From: Pseudomonadota bacterium
GTDB taxonomy: Bacteria; Pseudomonadota; Gammaproteobacteria; Xanthomonadales; Xanthomonadaceae
Assembly: GCA_023430045.1 (NCBI GenBank)
Contig: JAEZCF010000013.1
Span: 1-9,469 of the forward strand
Direction: 5' to 3'
DNA length: 9,469 nucleotides
Positions 1-5,447 of the stretch are shown here, one piece after another (position 1 is the first letter of the stretch; every line of letters begins with the position of its first letter). The translations under genes and the position numbers were made by a program. A model generated the notes under the pieces. That model did no database searches. It was given only the letters and a program-made list of their open reading frames with translations, and was not told where the DNA came from.

Positions 1-300
1 CTGCGCGGCGGCGGGGGGGGCGGCAGCGGCAGCAGGCTGGGCCGCCGGGGCAGCGTCGGCGGCGACGTCGATCAGCGCCACGACCTTGCCTTCAGACAGC
101 GAATCGCCCACCTTGACCTTCACTTCCTTGACCACGCCGGCCACCGACGACGGGACTTCCATCGTGGCCTTGTCCGATTCCAGCGTCACCAGACCCTGGT
201 CCTTCTTGACCGTATCGCCGACGGCGACAAGCACCTCGATTACCGGGATATCGCTGTAGTCACCGATATCGGGGACGAGGGCTTCCTTGATTTCGGCCAT
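1..300 (-). CDS. aceF: Pyruvate dehydrogenase complex lipoyl-domain subunit, probably E2 dihydrolipoamide acetyltransferase (partial)
   Basis: Only the first 100 codons are in the window; the gene continues past the left edge. Residues 1-78 form a complete biotinyl/lipoyl domain. The lipoyl-lysine is K44 in the motif ESDKAT, and the hairpin pattern around GVVKEVKVKVGD is typical. From about residue 79 an Ala/Pro-rich flexible linker begins, as in PDH E2 swinging arms. The lipoyl arm carries acetyl groups between E1 and E2 in the cytoplasmic complex that turns pyruvate into acetyl-CoA. The start at 298-300 is supported by GGAG eight bases upstream. In xanthomonads the E3 subunit (lpd) also carries an N-terminal lipoyl domain. 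The MAEIKEALVPDIGDYS opening favours E2, but E3 cannot be excluded without the downstream sequence. Confidence 0.75.
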   Translation of the reverse strand, partial: MAEIKEALVPDIGDYSDIPVIEVLVAVGDTVKKDQGLVTLESDKATMEVPSSVAGVVKEVKVKVGDSLSEGKVVALIDVAADAAPAAQPAAAAAPPAAAQ

Positions 301-337
301 GGGGATAACTCCGGCAATCTGGTGTAGGGAAACACCT

Positions 338-366
338 ATTGTGCGGCCAGCGCGCGCCCCCGCCAA
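338..366 (-). promoter_or_regulatory. Candidate sigma70 promoter of the PDH subunit gene
   Basis: Read on the minus strand, a TTGGCG hexamer (361-366) is followed after exactly 17 bases by CACAAT (338-343). Each matches four of six consensus positions. Transcription would begin near 331, leaving a leader of about 30 bases that contains the GGAG ribosome site. This is pattern matching only; no start site is mapped. Confidence 0.35.
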
Positions 367-432
367 CCGTTGATGGCGTTTTCAGTCCACTGTCTCCCGG
401 GACAGACACGCGCCAAGGCCGCCGTTCCCCCT

Positions 433-489
433 GTAGAGCGGGGTTCTGGCCCGATGCCCCCACACCAGCCGGGCAGAGCCCGGCTCTAC
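433..489. repeat. SMAG-type repeat pair, inverted arrangement
   Basis: A degenerate forward unit opens with GTAGAGC at 433. A reverse unit ends with GCTCTAC at 489, so the outer 7 bp are a perfect inverted repeat. The reverse unit itself is a hairpin with an 8-bp perfect stem (467-474 with 478-485) and an AGA loop. GTAG-headed short palindromes of this kind, single or paired, are the SMAG repetitive elements described in S. maltophilia. Such elements are generally thought to act in mRNA processing or stability. Here they lie between two genes on the same strand. Confidence 0.8.
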
Positions 490-498
490 GTAATGCAT

Positions 499-520
499 GC
501 CGGGCAGAGCCCGGCTCTAC
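499..520 (-). repeat. SMAG-type stem-loop
   Basis: This is a 7-bp perfect stem (499-505 with 509-515), an AGA loop and a flanking TCTAC, which reads GTAGA on the minus strand. The 23 bases from 499 to 521 repeat 468-490 exactly, at a 31-bp period, pointing to recent local duplication of the element. Confidence 0.85.
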
Positions 521-528
521 GTGGGCAT

Positions 529-550
529 GCCGGGCGGAGCCTGCTCTACC
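529..550 (-). repeat. Degenerate SMAG-type stem-loop containing a stop codon
   Basis: This is the third unit of the cluster, about 30 bp after the second. The stem (529-535 with 539-545) holds one mismatch and two G-U pairs around a GGA loop. On the minus strand its GTAG head (546-549) contains the TAG stop codon (546-548) of the adjacent DNA glycosylase gene, so the element overlaps the coding sequence end. Confidence 0.7.
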
Positions 551-1109
551 GGCCCTCCACCAAGGCAGTGGCCACCGGCTGCCAGGCATCACGCAGCCGT
601 TCAAGACGGAAAGATGCATTGGCGGGGCTGGTGGATGGCAACGCCAGCACAGGCACAGCAAAGGTTTCAGGCAATTCCGGCGCAATGAAGCGCATGAACG
701 CGCGATGTGCTGCCGCCCCGTTGCAGGCCACCAGGCGCAGCTCCGGCAGCGCCTGCAGGAAGGCCGGCAACGGATTGGCCACTTCCGAACCGCGCACGAT
801 GGAGGCGTCCAGACTGCCGCGGCGTCGGCATCGGCCGATCACATCCCACAGGCCGACGCCGGCATCCATCAGCATCTGCATCCTGAGCGTGTAGGGGGCC
901 TGCGGGTCGACACCGCACAACGCCTGCATGAGCGGCCAGAACCGATTGCGCGGATGGGCGTAATAACGGGCTTCGCGAAGCGACGCCGCACCGGGCATCG
1001 ACCCCAGTACCAGCACACGGGCATCTGGGCTGGCGGCTGCAGAAAGACCTTGGCACATGTCGCTCATGGACCGGAACGATGCAGCCGCAGGCGTGTCGTA
1101 TTCAACCAT
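546..1109 (-). CDS. Uracil/hypoxanthine-DNA glycosylase, UDG family 6-like (Mug/DNA-deoxyinosine glycosylase)
   Basis: The 187-residue protein carries the two signature regions of this branch of the uracil-DNA glycosylase superfamily. Motif 1 is GSMPG (36-40) continuing to SL...YY.HPRN.FW (43-58), with Asn55 at the position of the family's conserved Asn. Motif 2 is LPSTSPANA (158-166), the DNA-intercalating loop. Members remove deaminated bases, hypoxanthine in characterised family-6 enzymes, to start base-excision repair. It is not classical Ung, whose GQDPYH motif is absent. The chosen start has GGAG 11 bases upstream; an internal Met15 would give a length nearer the typical catalytic core. 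The stop codon lies inside a SMAG repeat. The upstream neighbour is divergent. Substrate preference (U, hypoxanthine, T:G) cannot be read from sequence alone. Confidence 0.85.
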   Translation of the reverse strand: MVEYDTPAAASFRSMSDMCQGLSAAASPDARVLVLGSMPGAASLREARYYAHPRNRFWPLMQALCGVDPQAPYTLRMQMLMDAGVGLWDVIGRCRRRGSLDASIVRGSEVANPLPAFLQALPELRLVACNGAAAHRAFMRFIAPELPETFAVPVLALPSTSPANASFRLERLRDAWQPVATALVEGR

Positions 1110-1251
1110 CCGTTACGCAGCTCCAAGGGTTTCCCGCCCGACGATGAACGAATGCATGCTGGATGAAAGCGGGAACGCAGTTTCCTGGACATCAACGTGC
1201 AGGTTGGCGCACGGCCCAACTACGAGGGCTCTCCCAACGTCGTTATTTTCC

Positions 1252-1257
1252 AAAGGA
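1252..1257 (+). promoter_or_regulatory. Ribosome binding site of first OmpW-like gene
   Basis: AAAGGA lies seven bases before the ATG at 1265. It decides that start over the in-frame upstream GTG/ATG codons, which would give an N-terminal extension in front of an otherwise perfect signal peptide. Confidence 0.75.
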
Positions 1258-1264
1258 CATTTCC

Positions 1265-1849
1265 ATGCGTTTCTCTTCCATCGCCCTGGCCCTCGCCTGC
1301 GCCTTCGCACCTGCGGCCGCGTTCGCCAATGATGATGTCGCCGATACCGCTTCGGGCAAGCATGTTGCCATCACCGGTGGTTTCATCGCCAGCGACGCCG
1401 GCCCGGCACCGGCCGTCAGCCTGAGCTACCTGTTCAACGACAACTGGTCGGTCGAACTGTGGGGCACCGCCGACAAGATCGAGCAGCATGCCCGCCTCAA
1501 GCATGGCCCCAAGGTCGGCACCTATGAGCACCAGCCGGTCTCGCTGAGCGCCCAGTATCATTTCGGCAACGTTGACAACAGCTTCCGTCCGTTCGTCGGC
1601 CTGGGCTATTTCCGCTCGGAAACGCTGCGCCAGCTGGAAGGCACCCCCGCACTGGATGGCACCAACCTGGGCCGGATGGAAGGCGCTGCGCTCTCCGCGG
1701 GTGTGGACATGAACATCGACAGCACCTGGTTCGCGCGTGCCGATATCCGTGGCCTGGGTTCGAATTCGAAGATCAAGGCCGACGCGATCTCGCGCTCCAA
1801 GCAGGACGGCATGGTGATGGCCGGCTTCAGCATCGGCGCACGCTTCTAA
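1265..1849 (+). CDS. OmpW-family outer membrane beta-barrel protein (short paralog)
   Basis: The 194-residue precursor has a clear Sec signal peptide, a hydrophobic stretch ending AAAFA with cleavage near residue 21. The mature chain has OmpW-type alternating strands: GPAPAVSLSYLFNDNWSVEL (46-65), QPVSLSAQYHF (90-100), FRPFVGLGY (108-115) and MNIDSTWFARAD (149-160). It ends in Phe after Arg, the C-terminal aromatic used for BAM-dependent insertion. OmpW proteins are eight-stranded barrels proposed to pass small hydrophobic molecules and to respond to stress. It is followed by a longer paralog in the same direction. This copy lacks about 17 residues present in the paralog between the first two strands. 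The 270-bp gap makes separate transcription likely. It could also be listed as a generic OmpW/OmpX-like barrel; the substrate is unknown. Confidence 0.85.
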   Translation: MRFSSIALALACAFAPAAAFANDDVADTASGKHVAITGGFIASDAGPAPAVSLSYLFNDNWSVELWGTADKIEQHARLKHGPKVGTYEHQPVSLSAQYHFGNVDNSFRPFVGLGYFRSETLRQLEGTPALDGTNLGRMEGAALSAGVDMNIDSTWFARADIRGLGSNSKIKADAISRSKQDGMVMAGFSIGARF

Positions 1850-1938
1850 GCGCCTGGAAAAACGCGTATCGGCCCACTGCGGACGCGGTGGCCTGATGCG
1901 CGACTGAACTGCAGTCCGTGTCGTTTTCAATCACATTC

Positions 1939-1973
1939 CGTGCAGCTAATTGAATGCATCGCTGCACGCATTC
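1939..1973. repeat. Overlapping inverted repeats in the OmpW intergenic region
   Basis: CGTGCAGC (1939-1946) and GCTGCACG (1961-1968) form a perfect 8-bp inverted repeat around a 14-base spacer. Inside it GAATGC (1952-1957) is complementary to GCATTC (1968-1973), a second possible stem that shares bases with the right arm of the first. The two stems cannot form together. The region could be a regulator-binding palindrome or an alternating RNA structure. It lies about 150 bases upstream of the second OmpW-like gene. No U-run follows, so a simple terminator is unlikely. Confidence 0.55.
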
Positions 1974-2104
1974 TCACGCCATACAAGGCGCTGACAGTGA
2001 TTCGCTGAACAACCAGAACTATTTTTAACAACAGTCGATCACGATTCATCTTCGCAGGACTACGTTGGCGGCGCCCCGCAACCGAGGGCCCAAAACAAGA
2101 ATTC

Positions 2105-2110
2105 AGAGGA
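2105..2110 (+). promoter_or_regulatory. Ribosome binding site that fixes the start of the second OmpW-like gene
   Basis: AGAGGA ends nine bases before ATG 2120. The in-frame GTG at 2111 directly abuts the Shine-Dalgarno sequence and so is not a usable start. Confidence 0.8.
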
Positions 2111-2119
2111 GTGACCCCG

Positions 2120-2800
2120 ATGCGCACCATTCATACCCTGACCCTGTCCCTGCTGGCCACCGCAGCGTTCGCTCCGTCGGCTTTCGCCCAGGACTACAGC
2201 ACCACTGTCGAGCGCTCCGCCGATTCCAGCTTTACCGAAGCGCAGGAAACCGCGTCCGGCAAGCACTTCGCAGTGGTCGGCGGCGTGGCCCTGCTGCAGC
2301 CGAAGAACGATCCGGTGGAAGGCGTTCGCAAGTTCGATGGTGGCCCGGCGCCGACCCTGAGCCTGAGCTACTACATCAACGACAACTGGGCTGTTGAGCT
2401 GTGGGGCGCTGCGGACAAGTTCAACCACCGCGTGCGTGGCGTCGGCAACGAGCGCCTGGGCACCGTGGAACAGCAGCCGATCGCGCTGAGCGGCCAGTAT
2501 CACTTCGGTCAGGCCGACAACGTGTTCCGTCCGTTCGTGGGCGTGGGCTACTACGAATCCAACTTCAGCAATGAAGATCTGGTGGCGCCGGGCGTCACCG
2601 AGCATATCGGCCTGGAAACCGCCAAGGGCGCCATTGGCACCGTCGGCGTGGACATGAACATCAACTCCACCTGGTTTGCCCGTGCCGATGCGCGCTACAT
2701 GCACGCACGTCCGGAAGTGACCGTTGCCGGTGAAGGCACCGGCGCGGATGCCAAGCTGGATCCGTGGACCGTGGGCTTCGGCATCGGCGCGCGCTTCTGA
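2120..2800 (+). CDS. OmpW-family outer membrane beta-barrel protein (long paralog)
   Basis: The 226-residue precursor has a signal peptide ending PSAFA, with cleavage near residue 23. About 25 polar residues follow, then an OmpW-type barrel: SGKHFAVVGG (46-55), GPAPTLSLSYYINDNWAVEL (75-94), QPIALSGQYHFG (119-130), FRPFVGVGY (137-145), MNINSTWFARAD (179-190) and a terminal GIGARF. It is clearly homologous along its length to the gene just upstream; many stretches (GPAP..SLSY, NDNW.VELWG.ADK, STWFARAD) are near identical, so the pair arose by duplication. It differs by an acidic N-terminal extension and a longer first extracellular loop (about residues 58-74). A strong terminator follows 52 bases after the stop. 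The transported substrate is unknown. Confidence 0.87.
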   Translation: MRTIHTLTLSLLATAAFAPSAFAQDYSTTVERSADSSFTEAQETASGKHFAVVGGVALLQPKNDPVEGVRKFDGGPAPTLSLSYYINDNWAVELWGAADKFNHRVRGVGNERLGTVEQQPIALSGQYHFGQADNVFRPFVGVGYYESNFSNEDLVAPGVTEHIGLETAKGAIGTVGVDMNINSTWFARADARYMHARPEVTVAGEGTGADAKLDPWTVGFGIGARF

Positions 2801-2851
2801 CTCACAACGGCGTCAAGGCGCGTGACTGCGCCCCCCCATTGAGCTGCACCG

Positions 2852-2880
2852 CGACGGGCCCTTCGGGGCCCGTCGTCGTT
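2852..2880 (+). terminator. Rho-independent terminator with UUCG loop
   Basis: A perfect 10-bp stem (2852-2861 with 2866-2875) closes the exceptionally stable C-UUCG-G tetraloop. The tail is only moderately T-rich (TCGTT). It lies 52 bases past the OmpW-like stop codon and before glpK, so it probably insulates glpK from upstream transcription. Confidence 0.75.
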
Positions 2881-2985
2881 CACCTCGCACCCCCATCCTG
2901 CACTGGCTGCCCTCATCACGCACAATGGGCGAGCCCTTCACCGCCCGCGACGCCCCGGTCGCGACCCCTGCCAGGAGCCGTGCGC

Positions 2986-4485
2986 ATGGAACCGGACCGT
3001 ATCCTCGCCATCGACCAGGGCACGACCAGCTCACGCGCGATGCTGTTCGACCGCGAAGGGCGCATGGTTGGCATGGCACAGCGCGAATTCGCCCAGTTGT
3101 TTCCGCAGCCGGGCTGGGTGGAGCACGATCCCCGGGAGATCCTCACCTCGGTCTACACGACCATCACCGAGCTGCTCAACCGCGAACAGATCGATCCGCG
3201 TCGCATCGCCGGCATCGGCATCACCAACCAGCGTGAAACCACGGTGGTGTGGGACAAGCGCACCGGCCAGCCGATCCACAATGCGGTGGTCTGGCAATCG
3301 CGGCAGAGCCAGCCACTGTGCGAGCGCCTGAAGGCCGAGGGTCATGAGCCGTTGATCCGGCGCACGACCGGGCTGCTGGTGGACGCATATTTTTCGGCGA
3401 CCAAGATCCGCTGGATACTCGACCAAGTGCCGGGTGCGCAGGCCCGTGCCGAACGTGGCGAACTGCTGTTCGGCACCATCGACACCTGGCTGGTGTGGAA
3501 CCTGACCGGTGGCGCGGCGCATGTTACCGACTACACCAATGCCGCCCGTACCCTGCTGTTCAACATCCATGACCTGCGCTGGGACGATACGCTGCTGGCG
3601 CTGCTGGACATCCCGCGGGCGATGCTGCCGGACGTGCGCGGAAGCAGCGAAATCCATGGTCACACGCGCCCGCAGTTCTTCTTCGACCGGCAGATACCCA
3701 TTGCCGGCATCGCCGGCGACCAGCAGGCCGCGCTGTTCGGCCATGCCTGCTTCGAACCGGGCATGGCCAAGAATACCTATGGCACCGGCTGCTTCATGCT
3801 GATGAACACCGGTGACAAGGCCGTATCGTCCGGCAACGGGCTGTTGACCACCATTGCCTGGGGCATCGACGGCAAGGTGGAATACGCACTGGAAGGCTCG
3901 ATATTCGTCGCCGGCTCGGTGGTGCAATGGCTGCGCGATGGCCTGCGCATGTTCGGGAAATCGAGCGATTGCCAGGCGTATGCCGAACGCGTGCCGGACA
4001 GCGGTGGCGTCTACCTGGTACCCGCATTCGTCGGTCTGGGCGCACCGTACTGGCGCAGCGATGTACGCGGCGCGATGTTCGGCGTCACCCGCGGCACCAG
4101 CAAGGAACATTTCATCCGTGCCGCGGTCGAGTCCATGGCCTACCAGACCCGCGACGTGCTGGCGGCAATGGAGGCCGACGCGGGCATCGAACTGAAGGAA
4201 CTGCGCGCCGATGGCGGCGCGATGGCCAATGATTTCATGGTGCAGTTCCAGAGCGACCTGCTGGGCGTGCCGGTGCTGCGTCCGCGCATGGCCGAAACCA
4301 CCGCATTCGGCGCCGCCTGCCTGGCCGGCCTGGCGACCGGATTCTGGGAAAGCCGGGAACAGATCAGCACGCAGTGGGCACTGGACCGGCGGTTCGAACC
4401 GCAGATGGCGCAAGCCCGGCGGGAAAAACTGTATGCCGGATGGCAACAGGCCGTCGCAGCCACCCTGGCCTTCCACGTCGATTGA
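2986..4485 (+). CDS. glpK: Glycerol kinase
   Basis: The 499-residue FGGY-family sugar kinase phosphorylates glycerol to sn-glycerol-3-phosphate with ATP in the cytoplasm; E. coli GlpK has 502 residues. The N-terminal phosphate loop is DQGTTSSR (10-17). Glycerol-contacting positions are present: R83 and E84 in NQRETT, Y135 in AYFSATK and D245 in AGDQQAALFG. The C-terminal ATP lobe has NTYGTGCF (263-270) and ADGGAM. ATG 2986 is chosen because AGGAG lies eight bases upstream; GTG 2980 is too close. The E. coli fructose-1,6-bisphosphate loop (GGKGGTR) is replaced by HGHTRPQFFFDRQ near 224-236, and the IIA-Glc-binding segment near the C terminus is not recognisable. Allosteric control probably differs. 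No glpF, glpD or glpR is adjacent; a SMAG cluster follows. Confidence 0.97.
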   Translation: MEPDRILAIDQGTTSSRAMLFDREGRMVGMAQREFAQLFPQPGWVEHDPREILTSVYTTITELLNREQIDPRRIAGIGITNQRETTVVWDKRTGQPIHNAVVWQSRQSQPLCERLKAEGHEPLIRRTTGLLVDAYFSATKIRWILDQVPGAQARAERGELLFGTIDTWLVWNLTGGAAHVTDYTNAARTLLFNIHDLRWDDTLLALLDIPRAMLPDVRGSSEIHGHTRPQFFFDRQIPIAGIAGDQQAALFGHACFEPGMAKNTYGTGCFMLMNTGDKAVSSGNGLLTTIAWGIDGKVEYALEGSIFVAGSVVQWLRDGLRMFGKSSDCQAYAERVPDSGGVYLVPAFVGLGAPYWRSDVRGAMFGVTRGTSKEHFIRAAVESMAYQTRDVLAAMEADAGIELKELRADGGAMANDFMVQFQSDLLGVPVLRPRMAETTAFGAACLAGLATGFWESREQISTQWALDRRFEPQMAQARREKLYAGWQQAVAATLAFHVD

Positions 4486-4494
4486 CACGCCGTG

Positions 4495-4517
4495 GTAGAG
4501 CCGCCCCATGGTCGGCT
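4495..4517 (+). repeat. SMAG-type stem-loop
   Basis: GTAG head (4495-4498) followed by a stem of eight positions (4499-4506 with 4510-4517, one C-T mismatch) around a three-base loop. It begins 10 bases past the glpK stop and may form the 3' structure of that mRNA. A weaker related hairpin occupies about 4523-4539. Confidence 0.75.
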
Positions 4518-4540
4518 GCAGGGCTGACCTATGGTTCGCG

Positions 4541-4577
4541 GTAGAGCCGACCCATGGTCGGCTGAAAGGTCGGCTTA
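4541..4577 (+). repeat. SMAG-type stem-loop with trailing half copy
   Basis: GTAG head (4541-4544) and a perfect 8-bp stem (4545-4552 with 4556-4563) around a CAT loop. A further AGGTCGGCT half-arm at 4567-4575 repeats the right arm and could compete for pairing. The cluster lies between the convergent glpK and metQ ends and could stabilise either mRNA 3' end. Confidence 0.8.
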
Positions 4578-4630
4578 CGGCCCTTGAGAGGCCCGGCCAA
4601 CGACCGGACCCCCTTATCGCCGCATGTCGA

Positions 4631-5422
4631 TCAGAACGCGGGCAGCACCGCACCCTTGTATTTCTGCTCGATGAACTCCTTCACCTGCGGGCTGGTCAGC
4701 GCCTGCGCCAGCTTCTGTACGCGCGCATCGTCCTTGTTGTCCGCACGCGCCACCAGGAAGTTCACGTACGGCGAATCCTTGCTCTCGATCGCCAGCGCGT
4801 CCTCCGTCGGCTTCAATCCGGCATCCAGCGCATAGTTGGTGTTGATCAGCGCCAGGTCCACCTGGTCGAGCACGCGCGGCAGCATCGCCGAATCCAGCTC
4901 GCGGAATTTCAGATGTTTCGGATTGGCGGTGATGTCGCGCTGGGTGGACAGCGCATTGGTCGGGTCCTTCAGCTGGATCACACCGGCATGATGCAGCAGG
5001 ATGAGCGCACGGCTGTTGTTGCTCGGGTCGTTGGGGATCACCACGTCCGCGCCATCGCGCAGTTCATCCAGCGATTTCACCTTGCGCGAATACGCGCCGA
5101 AGGGCTCGATATGCACGCCGGTCACGGTAACCAGCTCCGTGCCGCGGTCGCGGTTGTACGCATCCAGATAGGGCTCGGTCTGGAAATAGTTCACGTCCAC
5201 CTGTTTCTGCACCAGCTGGTCGTTGGGCTGTACGTAATCGTTGAACACGCGCACGTCCAGGTCCACGCCCTGCTCCTTCAGCATCGGCTTGACCACGTCC
5301 AGGATCTCCGCATGCGGCACGGCGGTAGCGGCAACCACCAGCTTCTGCGAAGCATCGCCGGAGGTGCCGCAGGCACTCAGTGCCAGTGTGGCGAACAGGG
5401 ACAACAGCAGCGTCTTCTTCAT
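4631..5422 (-). CDS. metQ: Methionine ABC transporter substrate-binding lipoprotein
   Basis: The 263-residue NlpA/MetQ-family protein has a lipoprotein signal with lipobox LSAC, giving lipidated Cys18, so it should be membrane-anchored and periplasm-facing. Family signatures are VAATAVPHAEIL (30-41), NYFQTEPYLDAYN (78-90), IPNDPSNNSRALILL (129-143) and INTNYALDAGL (193-203). Homologs bind D- or L-methionine and hand it to the MetI permease, with MetN as ATPase. Neither metN nor metI is adjacent: the upstream gene on this strand is a WYL regulator ending 25 bases earlier, and the downstream side is convergent glpK. The Shine-Dalgarno site is weak (GAG about 13 bases before ATG), which fits expression from the regulator's transcript. 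The third residue of YFQTEP is usually His in family members, a possible hint of altered specificity. Confidence 0.92.
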   Translation of the reverse strand: MKKTLLLSLFATLALSACGTSGDASQKLVVAATAVPHAEILDVVKPMLKEQGVDLDVRVFNDYVQPNDQLVQKQVDVNYFQTEPYLDAYNRDRGTELVTVTGVHIEPFGAYSRKVKSLDELRDGADVVIPNDPSNNSRALILLHHAGVIQLKDPTNALSTQRDITANPKHLKFRELDSAMLPRVLDQVDLALINTNYALDAGLKPTEDALAIESKDSPYVNFLVARADNKDDARVQKLAQALTSPQVKEFIEQKYKGAVLPAF

Positions 5423-5447
5423 CTTGGGCAGGTTCTCGGGGGGAGGG

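Noticed and set aside
467..550. Possible CRISPR array from regularly spaced 23-bp repeats
   Set aside because: Spacers are only about 8 bases, the units are GTAG-headed hairpins of the SMAG type, and there are no cas genes.
339..1166. Plus-strand open frame of 275 codons across the SMAG cluster and the glycosylase gene
   Set aside because: It runs antisense to a gene with clear glycosylase motifs, crosses repeats and has no domain, signal or ribosome site; typical shadow frame in GC-rich DNA.
1871..1897. Possible terminator after the first OmpW-like gene
   Set aside because: The pairing needs a bulge, is weak, and no T-run follows; not enough to call.
2764..2985. Upstream extension of glpK
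   Set aside because: It would read through the end of the OmpW gene and the terminator; AGGAG before ATG 2986 and the GlpK N-terminus fix the start.
3031..4653. Minus-strand open frame of 540 codons opposite glpK
   Set aside because: Entirely antisense to glpK, whose catalytic motifs are intact; composition is His/Arg/Gly-rich as expected for an antisense frame.
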